A DNA stretch of 64,000 nucleotides from Gudongella oleilytica (GTDB lineage: Bacteria; Bacillota; Clostridia; Tissierellales; Tissierellaceae). The translations under genes and the position numbers were made by a program. Shown piece by piece: positions 1 through 8,387 of this stretch (the stretch's first letter is position 1; each line of letters opens with the position of its first letter). Under the pieces are notes generated by a model. The model did no database searches. It was not told the DNA's origin and saw only the letters and a list, made by a program, of their open reading frames with translations. The DNA lies in contig NZ_CP035130.1 of NCBI RefSeq assembly GCF_004101785.1, positions 434,001 to 498,000 on the forward strand, written 5' to 3'.

Positions 1-26
1 CTTAACGCTTGGAATGACTGCATTTT

Positions 27-53
27 GTCATCCTGAACGATAGTGAGGGATCT
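27..53 (+). repeat. Dispersed repeat core, copy A
   Basis: A GTCATCCTGAACG...GAGGGATCT unit, an imperfect palindrome. It matches cores near 20103, 26306 (inverted), 28989, 42133, 42237 (inverted) and 42290. No gene is seen from position 1 to the nrdJ promoter; the element lies at the window edge, so its left flank cannot be judged. Degenerate copies make the family call more secure than any one boundary. Confidence 0.6.
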
Positions 54-163
54 ATCTGCTTTTCTTCGAGCTCATCAGCCAGCTCTTTATTATTCCTCCT
101 TTTGCGGATCCTCTTTAGCATAAGTACCCCAAAATATCAATAACAAAATTGCCTTTTTTCATA

Positions 164-192
164 TTGAATATGGAGTAATAATATGGTAAATT
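164..192 (+). promoter_or_regulatory. Sigma-A type promoter of nrdJ
   Basis: TTGAAT at 164-169, a 17-bp spacer, then TAAATT at 187-192. It lies about 90 bp upstream of the chosen nrdJ start. The NrdR-like boxes begin at the -10 element and extend downstream, the usual position for repression. Confidence 0.5.
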
Positions 193-239
193 GTATATAT
201 GTTGTATATGGTGCATCAACCACACACAATATATAGTTG
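192..239 (+). promoter_or_regulatory. Pair of NrdR-like boxes
   Basis: The downstream box, ACACAATATATAGTTG at 224-239, matches the NrdR consensus (acaCwAtATaTwGtgt) at about 14 of 16 positions. A weaker box at 192-207 has the core ATATATGTTG. The two cores (195 and 227) are 32 bp apart, about three helical turns, as expected for paired NrdR boxes. This predicts repression of nrdJ by NrdR when dNTPs are ample. Inference from sequence only; no nrdR gene lies in the window. Confidence 0.6.
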
Positions 240-280
240 TTGATGCTGGATATAGAGAACAAGCCAAGGGGGTAAATGCA

Positions 281-2410
281 ATGTTGAAGGTGGAGAAGCG
301 TAACGGCCAGATAGTGGAATTTCATGGAGAAAAAATCGAAATTGCCGTCAAGAAGGCTATGAATGAGACAGAAAAAGGTATTGACGAGGTTCTCGCCAGG
401 GAAATAGCAGACAAGGCAATGGATGAGTTTGCCAGTCACGAAAAGGTAAATATCGAGCAGATCCAGGACTTCGTAGAAATCGAATTGATGAAGACAAGAC
501 CTGAGGTTGCCAGAAAATACATCATATATCGTGAAGAAAGAGCAAAGCTTAGGGAACAGGGCTGGAACATGACTGACCTGCAGAGGGATATTTACGAAAA
601 GAAATATCGCTTCGATTCAGAGACCTTCGACGAATTTCTTGACAGGGTCAGCGGTGGAAACAACCCGATCAAAAAGGCCATAAAGGACAAGAAATTCATG
701 CCGGCAGGCAGGATCCTTGCCGGAAGAGGCCTTGATAAATACGGCAGGAAAATCACTTTGAGCAACTGCTACGTTATGCCCAAGGTTGAAGACAATATTG
801 AATCTATCTTTGATACAGCCAAGTATCTTGCAAGGACTTATTCCTATGGCGGAGGAGTTGGGCTGACACTTTCAAAGCTCAGACCAAAGGGCTCCAAGGT
901 CAACAACGCTGCCAGCACAACAACTGGAGCAGTAAGCTTTATGGACCTTTACTCAATGGTAACAGGACTTATCGGGATGAGAGGAAGAAGGGGAGCACTG
1001 ATGCTCAATCTTGATTGTATCCACCCTGACATAGAGGACTTCATAAACGTCAAGAATGACCTTAAGAAGGTAACCTATGCAAATATATCAGTCAACGTCG
1101 ACGATGAGTTTATGACAGCAGTTAAAGAAGACAGGGACTACACTCTCTACTTCAAGGTAGAATCCACGGGAGAAGAGATATCCAAAACAATAAGGGCGAG
1201 AGACCTGTTTAAAAAGCTGGCCTACAACAACTGGAATATGGCAGAGCCAGGTATACTATACAAAAACAGGATAGACTCCTGGCACATGATGAGCCATGAC
1301 GAGACCTTTGAGTTCGCAGGAGTCAATCCCTGTGCCGAAGAAACACTTCCGGCATTTGGCAGCTGCAATCTGGCATCAATAAATTTAAGCGAATTTGTCA
1401 AGCACCCATTTACTAAGTACGCCCGCTTTGAGTTTGAGAAATTTGGAGAAATGGTCAGGAACGGAGTCATTTACCTAAACGAGGTCCTCGATGAGAATAT
1501 GAACCTCCATCCATTGGAGCAGCAAAGGGAAATGTCCAGAGATCTTCGTCAAATAGGACTAGGAATAATGGGTCTTGCGGATATGTTCATAAAGATGGGC
1601 ATTAAATATGGAAGCAGCGAATCCATATCCCTCATCCACCAGGTAGGAAGGATCATGATAAACGAAGCATTGAGACAGTCTGCAATGATGGCACAGGTCG
1701 ACGGTCCTTTCCCAAGGTTCAACCTTGATGCTATACTTGCATCACCATTTGTCCAGGAAAATGCCGATGAGGACGTTTTGGAGCTTATCAAGGAGCACGG
1801 CCTAAGGAACAGCCAGCTTCTTACAATACCTCCAACAGGAAGCATTTCGACGCTCGTAGGCTGCAGCAATGGAGTAGAGCCAATATTCCAGGTATCATAT
1901 ACCAGAAAGTCCGAGTCGCTGCACCATGAAGACACCTACTACAAGGTATTAACCCCTATAGTTAAGGATTATATGGATACCAATGGTCTTTCCTACGAGG
2001 AGGAGCTTCCTGATTTCTTTATCACCACATCAAACCTTGACTACAAAGAGAGGATTGAGGTACAGGCAACCTGGCAGCAATATATCGATGCCAGCATATC
2101 ATCCACTGTAAACGTACCCAACGAATTCACGGTCGAAGAGGTCGAGAACCTATATATCTATGCCTGGGAGAAGGGGCTCAAGGGCATTACCATATATAGA
2201 GACGGTTGTGCAAGAAGCGGTATCCTTATAAGCAACAAGAAAAAGTCGAACATCGACAAGATCGATGAATTACAGGAACAGATCAGACAGCTTGCAGAAG
2301 AGCAGCTAAAAATAGATCCTGAAACCTGCCCTATGTGCGGCGGAAAGGTAAACCATTCAGGTGGCTGCGCTGAGTGTCAGGATTGTGGATACAGTCCTTG
2401 CGCGGTATAG
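281..2410 (+). CDS. nrdJ: Adenosylcobalamin-dependent (class II) ribonucleotide reductase
   Basis: Reduces ribonucleotides to deoxyribonucleotides using a radical generated from coenzyme B12, so it works with or without oxygen. The 709-aa protein starts with an ATP-cone (about residues 1-90), the allosteric site. The catalytic barrel carries the thiyl-radical motif NPCAE at 349-353 (Cys351), with Cys163 and Cys362 as the likely redox pair; the 11-residue gap between Cys351 and Cys362 matches the Thermotoga enzyme as I recall it. The C-terminus is a Cys-rich tail (CPMCGG ... CGYSPC) that probably re-reduces the active site. The start at 281 follows a GGGGG Shine-Dalgarno; an in-frame start at 191 would run through the NrdR boxes and is unlikely. 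NPCAE rather than NPCGE is a mild variation. Confidence 0.95.
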   Translation: MLKVEKRNGQIVEFHGEKIEIAVKKAMNETEKGIDEVLAREIADKAMDEFASHEKVNIEQIQDFVEIELMKTRPEVARKYIIYREERAKLREQGWNMTDLQRDIYEKKYRFDSETFDEFLDRVSGGNNPIKKAIKDKKFMPAGRILAGRGLDKYGRKITLSNCYVMPKVEDNIESIFDTAKYLARTYSYGGGVGLTLSKLRPKGSKVNNAASTTTGAVSFMDLYSMVTGLIGMRGRRGALMLNLDCIHPDIEDFINVKNDLKKVTYANISVNVDDEFMTAVKEDRDYTLYFKVESTGEEISKTIRARDLFKKLAYNNWNMAEPGILYKNRIDSWHMMSHDETFEFAGVNPCAEETLPAFGSCNLASINLSEFVKHPFTKYARFEFEKFGEMVRNGVIYLNEVLDENMNLHPLEQQREMSRDLRQIGLGIMGLADMFIKMGIKYGSSESISLIHQVGRIMINEALRQSAMMAQVDGPFPRFNLDAILASPFVQENADEDVLELIKEHGLRNSQLLTIPPTGSISTLVGCSNGVEPIFQVSYTRKSESLHHEDTYYKVLTPIVKDYMDTNGLSYEEELPDFFITTSNLDYKERIEVQATWQQYIDASISSTVNVPNEFTVEEVENLYIYAWEKGLKGITIYRDGCARSGILISNKKKSNIDKIDELQEQIRQLAEEQLKIDPETCPMCGGKVNHSGGCAECQDCGYSPCAV

Positions 2411-2458
2411 GACCAGCGCATCAATATACAAATTTTCAAAGCTTCAAAAACCTTTGGA

Positions 2459-2489
2459 AACAGCACTGCTGCCAAATTACAGTGCTGTT
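2459..2489 (+). terminator. Hairpin after nrdJ, possible terminator
   Basis: Perfect 10-bp stem AACAGCACTG / CAGTGCTGTT with an 11-nt loop, 48 bp past the nrdJ stop. It is followed by TATCTATC, not a clear U-run, so termination may be weak or factor-dependent. Confidence 0.4.
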
Positions 2490-2526
2490 TATCTATCCCT
2501 GGGATGGCCACTATCCAATTTACCGA

Positions 2527-2555
2527 TTGCAATTCTGGTAGTTTTTTTGTATAAT
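2527..2555 (+). promoter_or_regulatory. Promoter of the DUF3798 transporter operon
   Basis: TTGCAA at 2527-2532, exactly 17 bp, then a perfect TATAAT at 2550-2555. It lies 80 bp upstream of the lipoprotein start and downstream of the nrdJ hairpin, so the transporter is probably its own transcription unit. Confidence 0.65.
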
Positions 2556-2635
2556 AAGTCACATATTAGAATTCTTTGAATTTTATGTTTATTCAATGAA
2601 GACTAATGACTACATAATATTAAAGGGGGATAATT

Positions 2636-3826
2636 ATGTCAAAAAGGATTATCAGTTTACTTCTGGCCTTGACTATGATACTTAGTCTTGCAGGCTGCAG
2701 AAGTGCAGAGCCAGCACCTGCTCCAGCTCCAGCAGAAACTCCGGCAGAAGCTCCAGCAGAGGCTCCAGTTGCTGAAGACTACAAGATCGGTATAATCACC
2801 GGTACAGTATCACAAGGTGAAGAAGAGTATCAGGCAGCACAAAACATGGTCAAGAAATATGGCGATAAGATCGTAACAGCTACATATCCTGATAACTTCT
2901 CATCGGAGACTGAGACTACAATAGCAAACGTAGTAGCTCTTGCTTCTGATCCTGCTGTAAAGGCGATAGTATTCGTACAGGCAGTTCCAGGTGCATCAGC
3001 AGCGATCGACAAGGTTAGAGAGACAAGACCTGACATGCTTTTCGTGGCAGGAGTTGCAGCAGAAGACCCTGCAACTATATCAAGCAAAGCTGACGTAGTT
3101 ATGCTTGTAGATGAGATATCAATGGGATCGTCAATCCCGCAAAAAGCTTATGAAATGGGTGCTGAGACCTTCATCCACTACTCATTCGCCCGCCACCTCT
3201 CCTATGCAACAATAGCTGCAAGAAGAGAACTTATGATCGAAAAATGTGAAGAACTTGGAATCGAATTCGTAGACGTAACTGCACCAGACCCAACAGGTGA
3301 TGCAGGCGTATCAGGAGCTCAGCAGTTCATCCTTGAAGATGTGCCAAGGCAAGTTGCCCAATATGGTAAAGACACGGCGTTCTTCTCAACCAACTGCGCA
3401 ATGCAAGAGCCTTTGATAAGATCAGTTCTTGAACAAGGCGCAATATATCCGCAGCAATGCTGCCCAAGCCCATACCATGGCTACCCGGCTGCATTCAACG
3501 TTGACGTTGCAGGCCATGAAGGCGATGTACAATACATGCTTGATCAAATCGACGCTAAACTGACAGAAGCTGGTCAGGAAGGCAGAATGTCAACCTGGAG
3601 CGTTCCAATAAACATGCTAATGGTTGAAGCAGGCGTTGACTATGCTATCGAGTTCATCGAAGGAAGAACCAACGGGACTAACGACGAAGCAGTTCTTGGA
3701 ACAATAATAAACAGGATCGCCGGCGGAGAAGGCTCAGCTCAATTGACTAAATACAATGAGGCTGGCGTAGAGCTTGACAACTTCTACATGCTTCTTTGCG
3801 ACTTCTATGATTTTGCGGCTAACTAA
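2636..3826 (+). CDS. DUF3798-family lipoprotein, presumed substrate-binding protein
   Basis: Predicted extracytoplasmic lipoprotein of 396 aa. A hydrophobic signal peptide ends in the lipobox LAGC (Cys21), followed by an Ala/Pro/Glu-rich linker (about 23-45) that spaces the domain from the membrane. The rest resembles DUF3798 proteins, which look like two-lobed periplasmic-binding folds; this is recognition by eye. It sits first in an operon with a fused-domain ABC ATPase and two BPD_transp_2-type permeases, where nucleoside/sugar importers of the BMP or RbsB type usually sit. The substrate cannot be read from sequence. A strong terminator directly after the gene suggests it is made in excess over the membrane parts, as is normal for binding proteins. 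Confidence 0.8.
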   Translation: MSKRIISLLLALTMILSLAGCRSAEPAPAPAPAETPAEAPAEAPVAEDYKIGIITGTVSQGEEEYQAAQNMVKKYGDKIVTATYPDNFSSETETTIANVVALASDPAVKAIVFVQAVPGASAAIDKVRETRPDMLFVAGVAAEDPATISSKADVVMLVDEISMGSSIPQKAYEMGAETFIHYSFARHLSYATIAARRELMIEKCEELGIEFVDVTAPDPTGDAGVSGAQQFILEDVPRQVAQYGKDTAFFSTNCAMQEPLIRSVLEQGAIYPQQCCPSPYHGYPAAFNVDVAGHEGDVQYMLDQIDAKLTEAGQEGRMSTWSVPINMLMVEAGVDYAIEFIEGRTNGTNDEAVLGTIINRIAGGEGSAQLTKYNEAGVELDNFYMLLCDFYDFAAN

Positions 3827-3842
3827 AATGTATTAGTATAGG

Positions 3843-3877
3843 ATCCGCCGGCTTGATCGGTAAGCCGGCGGATTTTA
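3843..3877 (+). terminator. Intrinsic terminator inside the transporter operon
   Basis: Perfect 12-bp stem ATCCGCCGGCTT / AAGCCGGCGGAT with a 7-nt loop and a short U-run (TTTT). It lies between the lipoprotein and ATPase genes, with no obvious promoter after it, so partial read-through probably sets the ratio of binding protein to permease. Confidence 0.8.
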
Positions 3878-3918
3878 ATGCGTTAATCAGACAAAAAAAT
3901 AAGCAAAGGATAGGAGGG

Positions 3919-5526
3919 ATGCAATTGGAAACCCGATATCTTCTGAATATGGAGAACATATCCAAGGAGTACTATGGAAACAGAGTATTGAAGGGCGTAA
4001 ATCTGCAGGTAAAACCAGGCGAGATACACGCTCTCATGGGAGAAAACGGCGCAGGTAAATCCACTCTGATGAACATATTGTTTGGAATGCCGGTAATACA
4101 TAGCACAGGTGGCTTCGAGGGAACCGTCGAGATAGATGGTAAGCCTGCAGTCATAGATGCACCTCATAAGGCAATGGATTTTGGAATAGGAATGGTGCAT
4201 CAGGAGTTCATGCTGATCCCGGGATTTACCGTAACTGAGAATATAAAGGTAGGCAGGGAGATAAGCAAGCCTACTTTATTAAGCAGGTTTCTTGGAAGAA
4301 GCCTTGAGACACTTGACATGGACTCCATGAGAAGAGATGCAAAAAAAGCATTGAGTGACATTGGCTTGAACATCGAGGAATATGTTAAGGTGGCAGGCCT
4401 GCCGATAGGATACATGCAGTTTGTTGAGATAGCAAGGGAGATAGATAAGACTGGCATCAAGCTCCTTGTATTTGACGAGCCGACAGCTGTATTAACTGAA
4501 AGCGAGGCAGAGAGACTTTTAGAAATCATGAAGACGATTGCCAGCAAGGGAATTGCAATTATATTTATCACTCATAGACTCGATGAGGTAATGGCAGTCG
4601 CAGACAGTCTGACTGTACTAAGAGACGGAGAATTTGTGGCAAGGAAGGATATTAAGGACACTTCAGTAGTTGAGATTGCAGAGCTTATGATCGGAAGAAA
4701 GGTCGAAAAGCTCGTTGATGACCAGGAGGATACCCGGATCCTTTCTGATGATGATATCGCAATGTCTATAAAGGATTTTTATGTAATGATGCCGGGAGAG
4801 ATGGTAAAGGGTATTGATCTTGATATTAGAAAAGGCGAAATATTCGGTATTGGAGGTCTGGCAGGACAGGGGAAGGTAGGGATACCAAACGGAATAATGG
4901 GTCTCTACGAATCTGAAGGAACAGTAAAGGTTTTTGGAGAGGAGCTTGACCTTAAAAAGCTCGGAAATGCATTGGAGCATGGGATTGCAAACGTATCCGA
5001 GGACAGAAGAGGAGTAGGACTTCTGCTGGACGAATCTATAGAGAACAACATAGTATTTACAGCTATGCAAATAAAGGAAGACTTTATTAAAAAGATCGGG
5101 CCGATGAAGCTTTTTGACAGTAAAAAAGCCAAGGAGCATGCATTGGATATGATCAAGCTCCTTGACATAAGATGCACTGGTCCGAAGCAGACAGCAGGAA
5201 GTCTGTCTGGAGGGAATCAGCAAAAAGTGTGTTTGGCAAGGGCGCTTACGATCGACCCTGAAATATTGATCGTTTCAGAACCCACAAGGGGAATTGACAT
5301 CGGAGCAAAGAAGCTTGTTCTGGAATATCTCGTCAAGCTTAATCGGGAAAAGGGCTTGACCATAATCATGGTAAGCTCTGAGCTGGTCGAGCTCAGATCA
5401 CTTTGCGACAGAATTGCGATCGTATCTGATGGCAAGCTTGCAAAGATCCTCAAGCCTAATGATTCCGACGCTGAATTCGGACTTGCAATGGCAGGTTTAA
5501 GGAAGGAGAGTGGTGGCAATGAGTGA
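3919..5526 (+). CDS. ABC transporter ATP-binding protein, two fused ABC domains (nucleoside/sugar type)
   Basis: Powers import by the permeases encoded next. The 535-aa protein has two ABC cassettes, as in RbsA, MglA and NupO. Cassette 1 has an intact Walker A (GENGAGKST) and Walker B (VFDEPTAVL) but a degenerate signature (LPIGYMQFVEIARE). Cassette 2 has a degenerate Walker A (GLAGQGKVGI) but an intact signature (LSGGNQQKVCLARAL). One composite ATP site (Walker A of 1 with signature of 2) would therefore be fully active, a known asymmetry in this family. The start at 3919 follows TAGGAGGG; the open frame extends up to 3853 but would run into the terminator stem. Its 3' end overlaps the next gene by 8 bp. 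Confidence 0.9.
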   Translation: MQLETRYLLNMENISKEYYGNRVLKGVNLQVKPGEIHALMGENGAGKSTLMNILFGMPVIHSTGGFEGTVEIDGKPAVIDAPHKAMDFGIGMVHQEFMLIPGFTVTENIKVGREISKPTLLSRFLGRSLETLDMDSMRRDAKKALSDIGLNIEEYVKVAGLPIGYMQFVEIAREIDKTGIKLLVFDEPTAVLTESEAERLLEIMKTIASKGIAIIFITHRLDEVMAVADSLTVLRDGEFVARKDIKDTSVVEIAELMIGRKVEKLVDDQEDTRILSDDDIAMSIKDFYVMMPGEMVKGIDLDIRKGEIFGIGGLAGQGKVGIPNGIMGLYESEGTVKVFGEELDLKKLGNALEHGIANVSEDRRGVGLLLDESIENNIVFTAMQIKEDFIKKIGPMKLFDSKKAKEHALDMIKLLDIRCTGPKQTAGSLSGGNQQKVCLARALTIDPEILIVSEPTRGIDIGAKKLVLEYLVKLNREKGLTIIMVSSELVELRSLCDRIAIVSDGKLAKILKPNDSDAEFGLAMAGLRKESGGNE

Positions 5527-6580
5527 AAGACTGAAGAGCATATATGATAGTATTGGTCTGCCCAGGCTTATAATAGTCGGATTCTTCCTGACTTTACTTG
5601 CAGCAGCAGCACCGCTTGGCCTCAATGTCTCCAGCCTTATGGGCGATGCAATCAGAAGGTGGGCCATGTATGGGATACTGGTTCTCGCAATGGTACCAGC
5701 AGTCCAGTCCGGGATCGGATTGAATTTTGGTATAAGTCTTGGTATAGTCGCTGGCCTTTTGGGAGCAACTCTTGCTATAGAACTGGGGATCGGAAATCCC
5801 TGGTTGAGCATACTCTTTGCAATGCTTGTTGGACTTGCAATCGGCAGTGTGTTTGGAATAGGCTATGGAATGCTCCTAAACAGGGTAAAGGGATCAGAGA
5901 TGACAGTTTCAACATACGTAGGTTTTTCAGTCATAGCCTTCATGAATATGATATGGTTATCTCTCCCATACAAGAGCGGTGAGCTTATCTGGCCTCTGGG
6001 CGGACAGGGAATGAGAACTACAATAAGCCTTGAGTCAAGCTTTGGAGGGGTATTCAATAATTTCCTGGCCTTCACCATTGGAGATCCTGTTACGGGACTT
6101 TCCATACCTACAGGCCTCATACTTTTCTTCCTGTTAACATGTTTTCTTGTAGGCGTATTTATGAAGAGCAAGCTTGGGATGGCGATGAGCGCAGCAGGCT
6201 CTAACCCTGCATTTACAAGATCCTCAGGTATAAACGTCGATAAGATGAGGATACTTGGTACGGCAGTCTCCACAGCACTTGCATCCATTGGGATAATCAC
6301 CTATGCACAAAGCTATGGTTTTCTCCAGCTTTACAATGCACCGTTAATGATGGGCTTCCATTCAGTAGCGGCAGTCCTCATCGGTGGTGCTTCCATAAAC
6401 AAAGCTAAAATATCTCACGTTATAATTGGAGCGTTCCTATTCCAGGGGATCCTTGCAGTAGCTTTGCCTGTAGCCAATAAGGTTCTGCCTGAAGGCAACC
6501 TGTCAGACGTTATAAGGATCATAATCTCCAATGGTATCATCCTTTACGCCCTTTCAAAGACGAAGGGAGGAAGCAAATGA
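5519..6580 (+). CDS. ABC transporter permease, BPD_transp_2 type
   Basis: Integral membrane subunit (353 aa, about 8-10 hydrophobic segments) of the DUF3798-associated importer. It has the RbsC/YufP-like motif GLNFGISLGIVAG near residue 65 and an EMTVSTYVGFSVIAFM segment typical of nucleoside permeases. The start at 5519 has GGAGAG 8 nt upstream; a GTG at 5510 lies inside that Shine-Dalgarno. Its stop overlaps the next start (ATGA). It is co-translated with the ATPase and the second permease. Confidence 0.85.
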   Translation: MSERLKSIYDSIGLPRLIIVGFFLTLLAAAAPLGLNVSSLMGDAIRRWAMYGILVLAMVPAVQSGIGLNFGISLGIVAGLLGATLAIELGIGNPWLSILFAMLVGLAIGSVFGIGYGMLLNRVKGSEMTVSTYVGFSVIAFMNMIWLSLPYKSGELIWPLGGQGMRTTISLESSFGGVFNNFLAFTIGDPVTGLSIPTGLILFFLLTCFLVGVFMKSKLGMAMSAAGSNPAFTRSSGINVDKMRILGTAVSTALASIGIITYAQSYGFLQLYNAPLMMGFHSVAAVLIGGASINKAKISHVIIGAFLFQGILAVALPVANKVLPEGNLSDVIRIIISNGIILYALSKTKGGSK

Positions 6581-8046
6581 TGAGTGAATCAAGACACAAG
6601 CTAATGAATAAGATTCTCGACAACAAGGTAGTTCTGCTTTTCGTGATCCTCTGTATAGGCGCTATTTACGCCTCTGGGAATCCGCTGACCTTCGTTTCAG
6701 CAGAGCTATTCACAAGGATCGGACGTAATGGCTTTATGGTACTGGCATTGCTTATCCCTGTACTTGCAGGTATGGGGTTAAACTTTGGTATCACAATAGG
6801 TGCGATAGCTGCTCAGATAGCGGTTTTCTGGGTAGTATACTGGGGCTTCAAGGGAATCGAAGGATTTTTACTTGGAGTACTTATGGCAACTCCTATTGCA
6901 ATACTCTTTGGCTGGATGGTCGGAAGACTATTCAACAAGATGAAGGGTGCGGAGATGATCGCAGGTATGGTGCTCGGATACTTTGCAGACGGTCTATATC
7001 AGCTGTTTTTCCTCTATGTGATCGGCGGGATAATACCCGTAGACAGTCCAAGGCTTATTATCCCTGGAGGAATTGGGGTCAAGAACACTATCGACCTGGC
7101 TGACAACATAAAATATTCTCTTGATACAGTTTCCATGCTTACTATTATTGAGATTCTGTTCTTTATAACTATCGCAGTGCTGGTAATAAGAATGGGATAT
7201 AACCTCATCAGGAAGACTGGAGTATCCATAGTAAAGGATATTATATTGCTAGTGCTTGCAGGAGCAGTTTACGCTGCTACCTTTATACCTCAAATGGAGG
7301 CATTCCTTGCAACTGACAGATTGCTTCTTCTCCACGCTGTTCTGATAGGCATAGCAGCCTGGACTCTGATCCAGCTTTGGAGAATAGTCAACAACAAGCT
7401 GATACTTAAAAAAGAGGATTTCAATATAAAGCAGCCTATTGCAGCCATAATAGCAATGGCGATCGCATTCGGGCTTACTTATGCGAAGCCTGTGGAAGAG
7501 ATCCTGATGTATGTATATATCCCGGTTACCACTTATCTTTGCATTGTTGCACTTTGTGTATTCAACAACATGCTTCTTAAGACAAGGCTCGGCCAGAATA
7601 TGAGGACTGTAGGTCAAAGCAGGGTTGTTGCCAACGCTGCCGGTATAAACGTAGACAGGACAAGAATAATTGCTATGATCCTTTCAACAGTTCTGGCTTG
7701 CTGGGGACAGCTTATATACCTTCAGAACATCGGTACCTTCTCCACATACGGAGCTCACACCCAGGTGGCCCAGTTCACCATAGCAGCACTTCTGGTAGGG
7801 GGAGCATCAGTACAGAAAGCAACAAACAAGCAGGCGATAATCGGAGTAATACTTTTCCATACACTGTTCATAGTAGCTCCTCAGGCTGGAAAGCAGTTAT
7901 TCAACAATGCACAGCTTGGAGAATACTTCAGGGTTTTCGTCGCATACGGCGTAATAGCAGTATCACTTGCGATGCATGCATGGAAAACAACCATCAAACC
8001 AGCAGTCAAGGATGGAAAACCGAAGGTAACAACTTCAAAGGCATAA
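6577..8046 (+). CDS. ABC transporter permease, BPD_transp_2 type, with central extension
   Basis: Second permease of the importer, 489 aa, clearly longer than its 353-aa partner. It shares the GMGLNFGITIGAIAAQ and KGAEMIAGMVLGYFADG motifs with the first. A stretch of roughly 120 residues in the middle (about 180-320) adds hydrophobic segments and a short charged loop before the conserved C-terminal half resumes (GQNMRTVGQSRVVANAAGIN). Two different permeases forming a heterodimer is usual for BMP-linked systems. It starts at ATG 6577, overlapping the previous stop. A GC-rich terminator follows 8 bp after its stop. Confidence 0.85.
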   Translation: MMSESRHKLMNKILDNKVVLLFVILCIGAIYASGNPLTFVSAELFTRIGRNGFMVLALLIPVLAGMGLNFGITIGAIAAQIAVFWVVYWGFKGIEGFLLGVLMATPIAILFGWMVGRLFNKMKGAEMIAGMVLGYFADGLYQLFFLYVIGGIIPVDSPRLIIPGGIGVKNTIDLADNIKYSLDTVSMLTIIEILFFITIAVLVIRMGYNLIRKTGVSIVKDIILLVLAGAVYAATFIPQMEAFLATDRLLLLHAVLIGIAAWTLIQLWRIVNNKLILKKEDFNIKQPIAAIIAMAIAFGLTYAKPVEEILMYVYIPVTTYLCIVALCVFNNMLLKTRLGQNMRTVGQSRVVANAAGINVDRTRIIAMILSTVLACWGQLIYLQNIGTFSTYGAHTQVAQFTIAALLVGGASVQKATNKQAIIGVILFHTLFIVAPQAGKQLFNNAQLGEYFRVFVAYGVIAVSLAMHAWKTTIKPAVKDGKPKVTTSKA

Positions 8047-8053
8047 AACAGGG

Positions 8054-8077
8054 GGGGTGGCTTAAGCTGCCCCTTTA
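8054..8077 (+). terminator. Intrinsic terminator of the DUF3798 operon
   Basis: Stem GGGGUGGC / GCUGCCCC with two GU wobbles and a UUAA tetraloop, followed by UUUAUUC. It starts just after the last permease gene. Confidence 0.7.
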
Positions 8078-8182
8078 TTCATCTGTCATTAGACCGTGTA
8101 ACCATGGTAACGCAATACCGGAATATGTGTATTTTTCAAGAATGGCTAAGGTTAGACGTTACCAGTCAATTGCAAATATAAT

Positions 8183-8211
8183 TTGAAAATTGGGCTTATA
8201 AGTGATAAAAT
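8183..8211 (+). promoter_or_regulatory. Promoter of the peptide importer operon
   Basis: TTGAAA at 8183-8188, a 17-bp spacer, TAAAAT at 8206-8211. This is the best sigma-A match upstream of oppB and leaves a leader of roughly 170 nt. Confidence 0.65.
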
Positions 8212-8387
8212 TATACATGTTGAACAGACAACTTAATAAGAGTGTATTTGTAAAGTGGTTGAGTAGTTAGGGATATTCCGCTTGCATAGGCAGGGGATCA
8301 CATGCATGGCAGCTTGTCAAATATACTCTATTTTTTTAACCTCATCTGAAGGATGGAGGAGAATTTTACAAGAAAGGAGCTACATAG

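Larger units (their letters stand above)
8047..8387 (+). other. Intergenic region between the two transporter operons
   Basis: 341 bp without a convincing gene. It holds the terminator of the DUF3798 operon and the promoter of the peptide importer (both listed separately). The roughly 150 bp between that promoter and oppB form a long untranslated leader in which I see no known riboswitch; it includes TTGTAAAGTGG and a GC-richer patch around 8280-8310. Confidence 0.5.

Noticed and set aside
191-280. N-terminal extension of nrdJ from position 191
   Set aside because: It runs through the NrdR-like boxes, has no ribosome site, and adds a Cys/Ile-rich segment not expected before an ATP-cone.
1-280. 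Cobalamin riboswitch upstream of the B12-dependent reductase
   Set aside because: I looked for a B12-box-like core and the multi-stem leader; the region is too short and AT-rich and shows neither.
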